In this document: positions 16,352 to 23,821 of the stretch, one piece after another
How positions within the stretch are numbered: position 1 is the stretch's first letter
Layout of the letters: each line of letters starts with the position of its first letter
Assembly: GCA_035301245.1 (NCBI GenBank)
Contig: DATGUS010000035.1
Location: forward strand, 1-24,095
Length of the DNA: 24,095 bases
Direction: 5' to 3'
Source of the DNA: Alloiococcus sp035301245
GTDB lineage: Bacteria > Bacillota > Bacilli > Lactobacillales > Carnobacteriaceae_A
Program-made: the position numbers and the translations under genes
Notes under the pieces: model-generated
Databases searched by the model: none
What the model was told of the DNA's origin: nothing
Seen by the model: the letters and a program-made list of their open reading frames with translations, nothing else

Positions 16352-17404
16352 ATGAATATCTTTTTAATTTATGGTGGAAAAAGTGCTGAGCACGAAGTAT
16401 CAATTGTTTCTGCTTATAATATTGTAAAAGAAATTAATTTTGAACAGCATATAGTGAAGCCTATTTATATAACACGTGAAGGTAAATGGGTAAAAGGTGA
16501 TGACTTAAAAACAGCAGAGCACATAAACTCTCAAATTGATATGATTGTGTCTGAAGATCAACCGGCATTTGATTTTAATGAATTGCGCCAAGAAGATGCG
16601 GTAGCTTTCCCAGTTCTTCACGGCCCTAACGGTGAAGATGGGACAGTACAAGGATTATTTGAAGTTCTAGATGTTCCTTATGTTGGCTGTGGTGTTTTAG
16701 CAAGTTCAACAGGTATGGATAAAATAATCAGCAAGGCATTATTTGAACATGCTGGTATACCTCAGCTACCTTATGTACCAGTTAATCAAAAAAGATGGAA
16801 ACTGGATCAAGATGAAGTTATCCAGTCGATAGAATCAGAACTATCGTATCCAATGTATGTGAAACCAGCTAATATGGGTTCAAGTGTCGGTATTTCTGAA
16901 GCGAAAGATCAGAATGAATTACGTCAAGCGATTGTCTTAGCATTTGAATTCGATCACCGAGTAGTTGTAGAACAAGGTGTGATTGCTCGTGAGATTGAAA
17001 TATCTATTCTAGGAAATGAAGATGTGAACACGTCTGTTCCAGGTGAGTTAGTTAAAGATATTCAATTTTATGATTATGAATCAAAGTATGAAAACAACAA
17101 TGTAACCTTACAAATTCCAGCGAACGTAGATAATAATATTATCACTAAATTAAAAGATTATGCAGCGAAGGCTTTTTTAGCTATTGACGGAAGCGGCTTA
17201 ACGCGTGCTGATTTTTTTGTTACGGAAAACAATGAGATTTATATTAATGAAGTGAATACTTTCCCAGGGTTTACACCAATTAGTATGTATCCAAAACTGT
17301 GGGAAAACACAGGATTAAGTTATCACGATTTAATTGAAGAATTAATTCAACTGGGGATTAAACGTCATCAAGTCAGATCAGAAAAACAGTTGAAAGATAG
17401 ATAA
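16352..17404 (+). CDS. ddl: D-alanine--D-alanine ligase
   Basis: The 350-residue ATP-grasp enzyme joins two D-Ala residues for the peptidoglycan stem. Visible are GGKSAEHEVSIVSA (8-21), HGPNGEDGTVQG (90-101), the ATP-grasp YPMYVKPANMGSSVG (166-180) and INEVNTFPGFTP (298-309). Tyr246 in the omega loop DYESKY marks the D-Ala-D-Ala type; enzymes making D-Ala-D-Lac in intrinsically vancomycin-resistant lactobacilli and Leuconostoc have Phe there. The ATG at 16352 has GGAGG 8 bases upstream; an in-frame GTG at 16337 would place that site inside the gene. The stop TAA overlaps the murF ribosome binding site, so ddl-murF is an operon. Confidence 0.96.
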   Translation: MNIFLIYGGKSAEHEVSIVSAYNIVKEINFEQHIVKPIYITREGKWVKGDDLKTAEHINSQIDMIVSEDQPAFDFNELRQEDAVAFPVLHGPNGEDGTVQGLFEVLDVPYVGCGVLASSTGMDKIISKALFEHAGIPQLPYVPVNQKRWKLDQDEVIQSIESELSYPMYVKPANMGSSVGISEAKDQNELRQAIVLAFEFDHRVVVEQGVIAREIEISILGNEDVNTSVPGELVKDIQFYDYESKYENNNVTLQIPANVDNNIITKLKDYAAKAFLAIDGSGLTRADFFVTENNEIYINEVNTFPGFTPISMYPKLWENTGLSYHDLIEELIQLGIKRHQVRSEKQLKDR

Positions 17405-17417
17405 GGAGTCGATCAGA

Positions 17418-18803
17418 GTGACTTGGAAGCTTTCAGAAATTGCGAATGCCGTAAACGGAAAATTAGTTAACGCTTCAGAAGATGTAACGGTAACTGGTGT
17501 TCAATTTGACTCCCGAAAATTAAAAGCGGGTCATTTATTTGTTCCGCTTATTGCACAGCGAAATGGTCATGACTTTATTCAAAGCGCGATAGATAATGAT
17601 GCTGTTGCAGCATTTTGGAGTGAAGATGATAAGGCTATTCCGAGGGACTTCCCAGTTATTAAAGTTGATGATACTCATCAAGCATTGATTGAGTTTGCAA
17701 AGTGGCACTTAAACAATGTTAATCCTTTAAAAGTAGCCATTACTGGCAGTAACGGTAAGACAACAACCAAAGATATGGTTGCTGCTGTTCTTAGCGAGCA
17801 GTACAAGACGCATAAAACACAAGGTAACTTTAATAATGACATCGGAGTGCCAATGACCTTGCTCGGTATGTCAACAGATACTGAAGCGATTGTCGTTGAA
17901 ATGGGTATGGATAAACCAGGCGAAATTTCTGAATTATCTCAGATGGCACACCCCGATATTGCCATCATAACGATGATTGGTGAGTCACATATCGAATTCT
18001 TTGGATCACGAGAAAAAATTGCAGAAGCGAAAGTTGAAATTTTAGACGGCTTGAATGATGAAGGACTATTTATCGCAAACGGTGATGAACCATTACTTGA
18101 AGGCGCGATTACTGAACTTAAGAATTCAAATTCATCCAAGAGAGTCAAAACTTTTGGTACAAAAGACACTAATGACTTGTATTCGCAAGAGATCGAAACA
18201 GAAAAACGTCAAACTTCTTTCCGTATCAATGTTGATCTAAATAAACAACTGACTATTCCAACACCAGGTAGTTACAATGTAAATAATGCATTAGCTGCGA
18301 TTTTAGTTGGTTTACAGGTTAAGATGCCACTTGATCTGATAGCTAAAGGTCTACAAGGATTCCAATTAACCAAAAACCGCCTAGAATGGCTTGATGGTGT
18401 GAACGGATCCAGTATCTTGAACGATGCTTACAACGCAAGCCCATCATCAATGAAGGCAGTTTTAGATTATTTTTCGACTTTAGAAGTGAAAGGTAAGAAA
18501 ATTGCTGTATTGGGTGACATTAGAGAACTTGGTGAATTATCAGAGGAACTTCATGCGTCCATTCATAAATCGATTGATCCAGAATTAATTGATGTCGTTT
18601 ACTTATATGGCGTAGAGATGGAAGCATTATATCAAAAAATAGAAAAACAGTTTGATGATCAGACACTGATTTATATTAAAGAGGACCAAGATGATTTGAT
18701 TACTAAACTGAAAGGACAAATCCAAGCACATGATGTCGTTCTTTTAAAATCAAGTTTTGGTACCAATCTACTCAATGTAATAGAACAAATAAAAGAACAT
18801 TAG
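17418..18803 (+). CDS. murF: UDP-MurNAc-tripeptide--D-alanyl-D-alanine ligase
   Basis: The 461-residue Mur ligase attaches the D-Ala-D-Ala made by Ddl to UDP-MurNAc-tripeptide. The N-terminal UDP-binding domain is at about 1-100 (VTGVQFDSRKLKAGHLFVPL). The central ATPase domain has the P-loop ITGSNGKTTTKD (108-119) and the motif TQGNFNNDIGVP. The C-terminal domain begins near KNRLEW and contains LNDAYNASPSSMKAVLD and the conserved VLGDIRELGE. The GTG start has AAGGAG (17403-17408) 9 bases upstream. Whether the accepted peptide carries Lys or diaminopimelate cannot be read from MurF. A terminator follows. Confidence 0.96.
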   Translation: MTWKLSEIANAVNGKLVNASEDVTVTGVQFDSRKLKAGHLFVPLIAQRNGHDFIQSAIDNDAVAAFWSEDDKAIPRDFPVIKVDDTHQALIEFAKWHLNNVNPLKVAITGSNGKTTTKDMVAAVLSEQYKTHKTQGNFNNDIGVPMTLLGMSTDTEAIVVEMGMDKPGEISELSQMAHPDIAIITMIGESHIEFFGSREKIAEAKVEILDGLNDEGLFIANGDEPLLEGAITELKNSNSSKRVKTFGTKDTNDLYSQEIETEKRQTSFRINVDLNKQLTIPTPGSYNVNNALAAILVGLQVKMPLDLIAKGLQGFQLTKNRLEWLDGVNGSSILNDAYNASPSSMKAVLDYFSTLEVKGKKIAVLGDIRELGELSEELHASIHKSIDPELIDVVYLYGVEMEALYQKIEKQFDDQTLIYIKEDQDDLITKLKGQIQAHDVVLLKSSFGTNLLNVIEQIKEH

Positions 18804-18810
18804 ATTATTG

Positions 18811-18846
18811 ACCCTGGTTTATAATTCTTAAACCGGGGTTTTATTA
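18811..18846 (+). terminator. Rho-independent terminator of ddl-murF
   Basis: ACCCTGGTTTA (18811-18821) pairs with TAAACCGGGGT (18829-18839), one wobble, followed by TTTTATTAT-like sequence. It lies only 22 bases before the helicase ATG and may attenuate rather than block readthrough, since I see no clear new promoter after it. Confidence 0.8.
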
Positions 18847-18867
18847 TGAAAACGAAAGAGAGTATTT

Positions 18868-20337
18868 ATGAATTTTAAAGATTTACAATTAAGCGAACAT
18901 TTACAGAAGGCTATAGAAAAACAAGGCTTCAAAGAACCCTCACCTATTCAAGTACAAACTATTCCTTTATTATTAGAAGGACACAACGTTATTGGACAGG
19001 CACAGACAGGAACAGGTAAAACAGCAGCGTTTGGTTTACCGTTACTCGAAAAAATTAACACTAAGCACCGACAAGCACAAGCCATTATCGTTACACCGAC
19101 TCGAGAGTTAGCGAATCAAGTGAGCACAGAAATAAAAACACTCGGTCAATTTAAAAAAGTAAGTACCGCAACGATTTACGGTGGAGTAAGTATCAGTAAT
19201 CAAATTAAAGATATTAAACGTGGCGCTCAGATTTTAATTTGTACCCCAGGACGTTTAATTGACTTAATGAACCGTAAAGTGATTAAATTAGAAGAAGTAA
19301 AAACATTAATTCTTGATGAAGCTGATGAAATGTTAAATATGGGATTCATTGATGATATTAAGCGCATCATTAGTCAAATTCCTAATCGTGAGCAGACGGT
19401 TTTATTCTCGGCAACAATGTCAAAAGAGATTGAAAAGATTGCGAACCAATTTATTCAAAAACCAAAACGTGTAACTATTGAATCAAAAACATTATCTGCT
19501 AGTAGTGTTGACCAGTACTTCGCTCGTCTAAAAGATAAAGAAAAATTTGAAGCTCTCATCAGATTAATGGAAGTTCATCAACCGAAAGCTGCATTAATCT
19601 TTGCTCGTACGAAAAAACGTGTGGATGAAATTGTCTCTGGCTTAAAACAGCTTAATTACACAGCTGAAGGGATTCACAGTGACTTTTCACAAGCCCAACG
19701 TACACGTGCGTTAGACCAATTTAAAAAAGGTCGCTTTGATATTTTAGTTGGAACAGACGTTGCAGCTCGTGGTTTAGATGTTGAAAACATTACTCATGTT
19801 TATAACTTTGATGTCCCACAAGATGCTGAAAGCTATGTACACCGTATTGGACGTACAGGACGGGCAGGTGAAGAAGGGGTTTCTGTAACCTTTATACAAC
19901 CCAAAGAAACAGAATATCTAAAAATGATTGAGTCAGCTATTAACCAACAATTACTACCACTAAAGCCACCAACATCTAACGAGTTAAGACAGAATCAATT
20001 GAAAGCGGCAATTGCTGATATTGAAATGACGATTAACTTGGAAGATTTAAGTGATTATTATGAAGCAGCTGATGATTTACTAAATAGCTACAAAGCAAGA
20101 AGTTTAGTGGCAATGCTTATTCATGAATTGACAGTGTCTGAAACTGATGCTTCAGATATTAAGATATCTCCCCAACGCCCACTGCCAAGTAAATTTAAGA
20201 AAAAATCAAAATCGAAACGAAACAAACGTGGTCATAGCCGAAATAATCAACGTGGACGAATGAATAAGTCAAGAAAACGACATAATCAGTCAAATAAGAA
20301 TCACAGACAAAAACGTAGCAGACGTCCAAATAAATAA
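18868..20337 (+). CDS. cshA: DEAD-box ATP-dependent RNA helicase, CshA-like
   Basis: The 489-residue helicase remodels RNA in mRNA decay and ribosome assembly. Motifs in order are Phe3 and the Q-motif ending PSPIQ (about 24-28), motif I AQTGTGKT (45-52), Ia PTRELA (77-82), TPGR (126-129), II DEAD (150-153), III SAT (181-183), ARTKKRVDE, V GTDVAARGLD and VI HRIGRTGRAG. The tail from about residue 430 is Lys/Arg/Asn-rich and disordered, which fits RNA or degradosome binding. Its place between murF and acpS is that of cshA in Bacillus and Staphylococcus. The ribosome binding site (AGAGAG, 9 bases before the ATG) is weak compared with the neighbours. Confidence 0.94.
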   Translation: MNFKDLQLSEHLQKAIEKQGFKEPSPIQVQTIPLLLEGHNVIGQAQTGTGKTAAFGLPLLEKINTKHRQAQAIIVTPTRELANQVSTEIKTLGQFKKVSTATIYGGVSISNQIKDIKRGAQILICTPGRLIDLMNRKVIKLEEVKTLILDEADEMLNMGFIDDIKRIISQIPNREQTVLFSATMSKEIEKIANQFIQKPKRVTIESKTLSASSVDQYFARLKDKEKFEALIRLMEVHQPKAALIFARTKKRVDEIVSGLKQLNYTAEGIHSDFSQAQRTRALDQFKKGRFDILVGTDVAARGLDVENITHVYNFDVPQDAESYVHRIGRTGRAGEEGVSVTFIQPKETEYLKMIESAINQQLLPLKPPTSNELRQNQLKAAIADIEMTINLEDLSDYYEAADDLLNSYKARSLVAMLIHELTVSETDASDIKISPQRPLPSKFKKKSKSKRNKRGHSRNNQRGRMNKSRKRHNQSNKNHRQKRSRRPNK

Positions 20338-20364
20338 TTAGATCTTTTTAAAGGAGTGGTTAGA

Positions 20365-20733
20365 GTGATTACTGGTATAGGCATTGATATTATTGAGTTA
20401 AAAAGAATTGATGAAGCAGTTAAACGTAATAAAAAATTTGTATTCCGAATTCTAACTGAAAGTGAAATAAATCTATACAACTCCTATTCTGAACATAGAG
20501 CTACCGAATTTTTAGCAGGGAGATTTGCGGCAAAAGAAGCGTATGCTAAAGCAAGAGGGACCGGGATTGGTAAAATAAAGTTTACGGATATTGAATTCTT
20601 ACCTAACAATTTAGGTAAGCCTGAATATGTACCAAAGAAAACAGCTGATTGCCATGAGCAAGTCTTGGTCTCTATTTCTCATTCAAAAGAATTTGCTGTA
20701 GCTCAAGTATTAATCCAAGACATTTCACAATAA
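20365..20733 (+). CDS. acpS: Holo-[acyl-carrier-protein] synthase
   Basis: The 122-residue enzyme moves 4'-phosphopantetheine from CoA to ACP, activating fatty acid synthesis. It shows GIGIDIIELKRI (4-15, with Mg-binding Asp8), FLAGRFAAKEAYAKARGTGIG (49-69, with Glu58) and SISHSKEFAVAQVL near the C terminus. The GTG at 20365 is chosen because AAGGAG (20351-20356) is 8 bases upstream and the family N terminus starts there; the earlier GTG at 20356 overlaps that site. It follows cshA by 27 bases and is probably in the same transcript. In many Firmicutes alr comes next; here it does not. Confidence 0.95.
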   Translation: MITGIGIDIIELKRIDEAVKRNKKFVFRILTESEINLYNSYSEHRATEFLAGRFAAKEAYAKARGTGIGKIKFTDIEFLPNNLGKPEYVPKKTADCHEQVLVSISHSKEFAVAQVLIQDISQ

Positions 20734-20742
20734 CGACTTTAG

Positions 20743-20771
20743 TTTAAAATGTGAAGAAAGTATGATAGAAT
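20743..20771 (+). promoter_or_regulatory. mazEF promoter
   Basis: TTTAAA (20743-20748) and TAGAAT (20766-20771) are separated by 17 bases, with a TG extension at 20763-20764. The start would be about 50 bases before mazE. Confidence 0.55.
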
Positions 20772-20830
20772 AGGTATTATACAATAGTTGTTTTTGATAT
20801 CTGTTTTATATTTCTTTTGGAGGGTGTATC

Positions 20831-21082
20831 ATGGAAGAGCGTCAGATGAAAGAATTGACAATCGAAATCGATATAGAAACTTATGAAGAATTTCAAGCAT
20901 ACTGTGATGAATCACGATTTGATCGCAATGAGATTTTAGAGCATCTGATGGAACATTTCGTTGAAGAGAGTAAAGCGATGATGAAAAAAATGAAAGACGG
21001 TTATGCCGAAATGGCTAAATTGAATTTAGAGATTACTTCAGAGTTCACTGATTGTGAGAATGAAGTTAATATCCATTTATAA
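20831..21082 (+). CDS. mazE: MazE/NdoAI-type antitoxin (ribbon-helix-helix)
   Basis: The 83-residue antitoxin has an N-terminal RHH DNA-binding part (about 7-45: KELTIEIDIETYEEFQAYC, RNEILEHLMEHFVEE) and a C-terminal toxin-wrapping tail. The segment MKDGYAEMAKLNLEITSEFTDCENEV matches the C-terminal region of Bacillus NdoAI (EndoAI) closely in pattern, which fixes the identity. GGAGGG (20819-20824) is 6 bases before the ATG. The toxin follows 52 bases later with its own strong site. RHH antitoxins of this class usually repress their own promoter together with the toxin. Confidence 0.9.
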   Translation: MEERQMKELTIEIDIETYEEFQAYCDESRFDRNEILEHLMEHFVEESKAMMKKMKDGYAEMAKLNLEITSEFTDCENEVNIHL

Positions 21083-21134
21083 TCTATTTCTAGTCAATAT
21101 TTTAATTGACGAGTCTTTATTAGGAGGTTTGCCA

Positions 21135-21491
21135 ATGGTACAGAGAGGAGAAATCTATTATGCAGATTTATCTCCTGTAGTTGGTTCTGAACAAGGCGGC
21201 ATGCGACCGGTGTTAATTATTCAAAATAATGTAGGGAATAAGTACAGCCCGACGGTTATTGTTGCAGCCATTACAACCAGAATTGAAAAAGGGAAAATGC
21301 CGACGCATGTTGAAGTAGGCGAGGAAAATGGATTAGAGAAAAACTCTGTCGTGCTTCTTGAACAACTTCGCACGATCGACAAGCAACGTATTAAAGATAA
21401 AGTTACGCAGCTGAAAAAATATAAAATGAATGAGATTGATGAAGCGCTACGTATTAGTATTGGACTCTCTGATAAATACAAATATATTTAA
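21135..21491 (+). CDS. mazF: MazF/NdoA-type endoribonuclease toxin
   Basis: The 118-residue toxin belongs to the PemK/MazF family: RGEIYYADLSPVVGSEQGG at 4-22, then RPVLIIQNN with catalytic Arg24, and SPTVIVAAITTR with Thr47. The sequence is near-colinear with Bacillus subtilis NdoA (EndoA), which cuts single-stranded RNA at UACAU; the same target is likely but inferred. The ATG at 21135 is supported by AGGAGG (21122-21127) and by the family N terminus; an in-frame ATG at 21054 lies inside mazE and would add 27 unrelated residues. The usual downstream rsb/sigB stress genes are absent and a terminator follows. Confidence 0.95.
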   Translation: MVQRGEIYYADLSPVVGSEQGGMRPVLIIQNNVGNKYSPTVIVAAITTRIEKGKMPTHVEVGEENGLEKNSVVLLEQLRTIDKQRIKDKVTQLKKYKMNEIDEALRISIGLSDKYKYI

Positions 21492-21493
21492 AC

Positions 21494-21547
21494 AATCACT
21501 AACTAACCTCAAACCATAGTCATTGAAGTTAATTAGTGATTTTATTA
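21494..21547 (+). terminator. Rho-independent terminator of mazEF
   Basis: AATCACTAACTAAC (21494-21507) pairs with GTTAATTAGTGATT (21528-21541) with one internal mismatch and a 20-base loop, followed by TTTATT. Confidence 0.75.
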
Positions 21548-21567
21548 TGGTAACTTTACCTAATTTT

Positions 21568-21576
21568 TGATACGAT
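21568..21576 (+). promoter_or_regulatory. queT promoter (extended -10)
   Basis: TG-A-TACGAT (21568-21576) is placed so that transcription would begin near 21583, just before the riboswitch. No good -35 is seen. Confidence 0.45.
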
Positions 21577-21596
21577 AGTTAAGTTGATACATTAAT

Positions 21597-21637
21597 CGTG
21601 GTTCTCAAGAGAAACCCACAATAAAAATACTTGGAGG
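21597..21637 (+). promoter_or_regulatory. preQ1-I riboswitch, translational type
   Basis: The order of elements is that of the class I preQ1 aptamer. P1 is GTGG (21598-21601) with CCAC (21616-21619). The loop starts TTCT (21602-21605), and the conserved cytosine before the P1 3' strand is C21615. An A-rich tail follows at 21620-21629. Pseudoknot P2 forms between CAAG (21606-21609) and CTTG (21630-21633). The last G of P2 is the first base of the GGAGG site (21633-21637), so ligand binding would hide the ribosome site. The downstream gene belongs to the queuosine-precursor transporter family, which supports the call. P1 is one pair shorter than typical. Confidence 0.85.
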
Positions 21638-21644
21638 TTTTTAT

Positions 21645-22133
21645 ATGAAAATAAAAAACTTAGTTATCAATGCTATGGTTGCAGCATTATATGCTGTGAT
21701 TACGCTAATATTTCCATCATTTACGGCATTCCAGTTTAGATTGTCAGAGATTTTTGCACATTTGCCGGTCTTCGATAAGAGATATGCACCAGGTTTAGTG
21801 CTTGGAGTGGTGGTTGCCAATTTAGCATCCCCATTTGCATTGTTTGATGTTACTTTTGGAACATTACATACTGTCGTTTCGCTAATTTTAATGTTAGTAC
21901 TGACAAAAGGAATTAAGAATATTTACTTAAAGCTAACATTAAATACAGTTATTTTTTCGGCAACAAGTTTCATTATTGCCCTAATGATTTTATATTTTGA
22001 GCCATCTGGTACAGCATTTTGGCCAATCTACTTTAGTGTAGCGATCAGCATTGCGGTTGTAATGGGGATCGGTATTCCGATAATGGTATTACTTGACCGG
22101 ACAATTGGTTTTTCAAAACAATTAGATAAATAA
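21645..22133 (+). CDS. queT: QueT family queuosine-precursor transporter (ECF S component)
   Basis: The 162-residue membrane protein has about five helices. The motif QFRLSEIFAHLPVF followed by APGLVLGVVVANLASPFALFDVTFGTLHTVVS is typical of QueT (COG4708), the substrate-binding S component that works with a shared ECF energy module to import queuosine precursors such as preQ1 or queuine. No ECF ATPase genes are in the window, consistent with a shared group II module encoded elsewhere. GGAGG lies 7 bases before the ATG and is part of the preQ1-I riboswitch, so expression should fall when preQ1 is plentiful. The gene stands alone between the mazEF terminator and a bidirectional terminator. Confidence 0.92.
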   Translation: MKIKNLVINAMVAALYAVITLIFPSFTAFQFRLSEIFAHLPVFDKRYAPGLVLGVVVANLASPFALFDVTFGTLHTVVSLILMLVLTKGIKNIYLKLTLNTVIFSATSFIIALMILYFEPSGTAFWPIYFSVAISIAVVMGIGIPIMVLLDRTIGFSKQLDK

Positions 22134-22135
22134 GT

Positions 22136-22199
22136 AAAAAGCTACCGAATAAGAAAGTGTTGCCTGCACATAGGCACTTTTCAAAGCGGTAGCTTTTTT
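22136..22199. terminator. Bidirectional Rho-independent terminator
   Basis: AAAAA-GCTACCG (22136-22147) pairs with CGGTAGC-TTTTTT (22187-22199) and encloses a second hairpin built on GCCT (22162-22165) and AGGC (22172-22175). It serves queT on the plus strand and cbpA on the minus strand. Confidence 0.88.
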
Positions 22200-22223
22200 A
22201 TATTATTTAATCAACTGAATGAT

Positions 22224-22871
22224 TTAATTTTCTTGCAGGTTCTCAGTAGAAATAATACTGTAACCTTTTTTGTCTAAATTCTTTCTGATAGATTCCAGTT
22301 TGTCTTCAGGTAAATCAGGTTCTAAAGTGAAGATTAAACGACGGACTTTGGTATGACCGGATTCATGGTTTACATCTAATGAAAGAACACTCATAATAGA
22401 GCATGTACGGTTAATGATTTTAGAAACTTCAGCTAAAGCACCTTTATCACTTGGAACAGCAACGGTAATAACGTAACTACCTTGTTCGATATTCCACGCT
22501 TGTTGTAACATATCAATTAATGAAGCGTGTGTTAAAATACCGTAGAAGTGGTTATTCTCATCAAGAACAGTAATGTAAGGTAAATCCTTAATCATGAAGA
22601 AAATTTTAAAGAATGATGAGTTGATGTGAATATATTTCGTTGCATTTTTTAGTAAGTGTGTCACAGGTAATGTCATATCTCCCCCACGAGCTTGGTGACG
22701 GTAAATATGCATTTTATAAATATTACCACGATAAATTTTACCTGTTTCATCTAAAATAGGCACACAACGGAAACCATTTGCTTCTAATAGATTAATTGCT
22801 TCTTGCAATGTTGTGTCTTCTGAAATTGTTTCGACAACATCTTTATGTTTTGAAAGTTGTTTAATTAACAT
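22224..22871 (-). CDS. cbpA: Cyclic di-AMP-binding CBS-ACT protein, CbpA-like
   Basis: The 215-residue cytoplasmic protein has a CBS pair (about 1-125, with the unusual conserved stretch GFRCVPILDETGKIYRGNIYKMHIYRHQ and DLPYITVLDENNHFYGILTHASLIDML) and a C-terminal ACT domain (about 133-210). This domain order and motif set is that of CbpA, a c-di-AMP receptor in Listeria and lactic acid bacteria. Its downstream target is not established from sequence. The ATG at 22871 is chosen since GGGAGG (22886-22881) ends directly against an upstream in-frame ATG at 22880, which is too close to use, but is 9 bases from this one. It is monocistronic and diverges from the methyltransferase gene. Confidence 0.88.
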   Translation of the reverse strand: MLIKQLSKHKDVVETISEDTTLQEAINLLEANGFRCVPILDETGKIYRGNIYKMHIYRHQARGGDMTLPVTHLLKNATKYIHINSSFFKIFFMIKDLPYITVLDENNHFYGILTHASLIDMLQQAWNIEQGSYVITVAVPSDKGALAEVSKIINRTCSIMSVLSLDVNHESGHTKVRRLIFTLEPDLPEDKLESIRKNLDKKGYSIISTENLQEN

Positions 22872-22904
22872 AGATTGCATCCTCCCATATTGCTGATTAC
22901 AATA

Positions 22905-22910
22905 ATTATA
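22905..22910 (-). promoter_or_regulatory. cbpA promoter (extended -10)
   Basis: On the minus strand TG-A-TATAAT is a perfect extended -10, with TATAAT at 22910-22905. It lies about 34 bases before the cbpA ATG. The -35 region is weak. Confidence 0.55.
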
Positions 22911-22962
22911 TCAAAAATAATAAATAATTACTTCTATATTTATGAAAGGATATTCAATTAAA

Positions 22963-23667
22963 ATGCCAAAAAGAAATGAAATGATGGATCGTCCGGTTAT
23001 TAACAATGATGTTAGAGAGTACTTAAGAAATAATCAAAAACAATTATCAGGCAAATTAAAAAAACTCGAACAATTTGCAAATGAAAATCGTATTCCAGTC
23101 ATCCCACATGAAACAGTTGTTTACTTTATATGGTTATTTAATCAAATTAAACCAACTTCTGTATTAGAAGTGGGAACAGCGATAGGTTTTTCAGCATCCC
23201 TTATGGCTGAATATATGGATCAAGGAACAGTAACAACCATTGAACGTAACCCCAAAATGTATGAACGTGCCGAAAAAGTATTTAAAGATCTCGGTCTAGA
23301 AGAGAGAATTATTCTTAAAAAAGGCCAAGCTAATGAAATATTAGAAGAATTAGAGGATGAAGCTTATGACTTTGTTTTTATGGATAGTGCTAAAGCGAAG
23401 TATTATTCATTCTTTCCGGAAGTTTTTAGAGTTGTTAAATCTGGTGGCGTAATTGCCATTGATGATGTTCTTCAAGGTGGAACAATTTTAAATGATGAAA
23501 AAGATATCCCTAGACGTGTACGCAAGATTCATCGTAAGTTAAATGATTTCCTCGATGTTGTACTCGATCATCCAGCTTTAGACTCAACTATATTGCCTTT
23601 AGGTGATGGTCTTCTTCTGATAACAAAAAAAGAAGATGCTGACTTCTCATTCATGAAAGAAGAATAA
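22963..23667 (+). CDS. trmR: SAM-dependent O-methyltransferase, TrmR (YrrM)-like
   Basis: The 234-residue class I methyltransferase has the SAM-binding motif VLEVGTAIGFSA (67-78), TIERNPKMYERAEK (92-105), the metal/catalytic segment FMDSAKAKYYSFF (139-151) and IAIDDVLQGG (164-173). Overall pattern and length match Bacillus YrrM (TrmR), which methylates 5-hydroxyuridine in tRNA wobble positions, a COMT-like metal-dependent enzyme. The start is uncertain. The ATG at 22963 gives the family-like N terminus MPKRNEMMDRPV and has AAAGGA 13 bases upstream. An in-frame ATG at 22942 has no ribosome site, and ATG codons at 22978 and 22981 are also possible. The yrrN/yrrO neighbours common in Bacillus are absent. 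Confidence 0.82.
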   Translation: MPKRNEMMDRPVINNDVREYLRNNQKQLSGKLKKLEQFANENRIPVIPHETVVYFIWLFNQIKPTSVLEVGTAIGFSASLMAEYMDQGTVTTIERNPKMYERAEKVFKDLGLEERIILKKGQANEILEELEDEAYDFVFMDSAKAKYYSFFPEVFRVVKSGGVIAIDDVLQGGTILNDEKDIPRRVRKIHRKLNDFLDVVLDHPALDSTILPLGDGLLLITKKEDADFSFMKEE

Positions 23668-23686
23668 ACTTAATTAATTTCAAAAA

Positions 23687-23720
23687 AGCACTTGACGTAT
23701 TATTCGTCAGGTGCTACAAT
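23687..23720 (+). promoter_or_regulatory. rrn promoter P1, embedded in an inverted repeat
   Basis: TTGACG (23692-23697) and TACAAT (23715-23720) are 17 bases apart with a TG extension (23712-23713). The -35 and spacer lie inside the inverted repeat AGCACTTGACG (23687-23697) / CGTCAGGTGCT (23705-23715), with one G-T mismatch. On the minus strand the same hairpin is followed by TTTTTT and would act as an intrinsic terminator. Confidence 0.8.
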
Positions 23721-23785
23721 AATTCTTGTCGTTGAAAAAACGAAAAAATAGAAATTACAAAGTTTAATATTTTTGAAATTAGTCC

Positions 23786-23814
23786 TTGACTTAAATTTTA
23801 ATTCATATTATACT
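23786..23814 (+). promoter_or_regulatory. rrn promoter P2
   Basis: TTGACT (23786-23791) and TATACT (23809-23814) are separated by 17 bases. Tandem P1/P2 promoters about 95 bases apart are typical of Firmicutes rRNA operons. Confidence 0.85.
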
Positions 23815-23821
23815 AAAGTAG

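Noticed and set aside
22942..22962. Upstream in-frame ATG as the start of the TrmR-like gene
   Set aside because: No ribosome site precedes it, and the protein from 22963 has the N terminus I expect from relatives; the choice is not certain.
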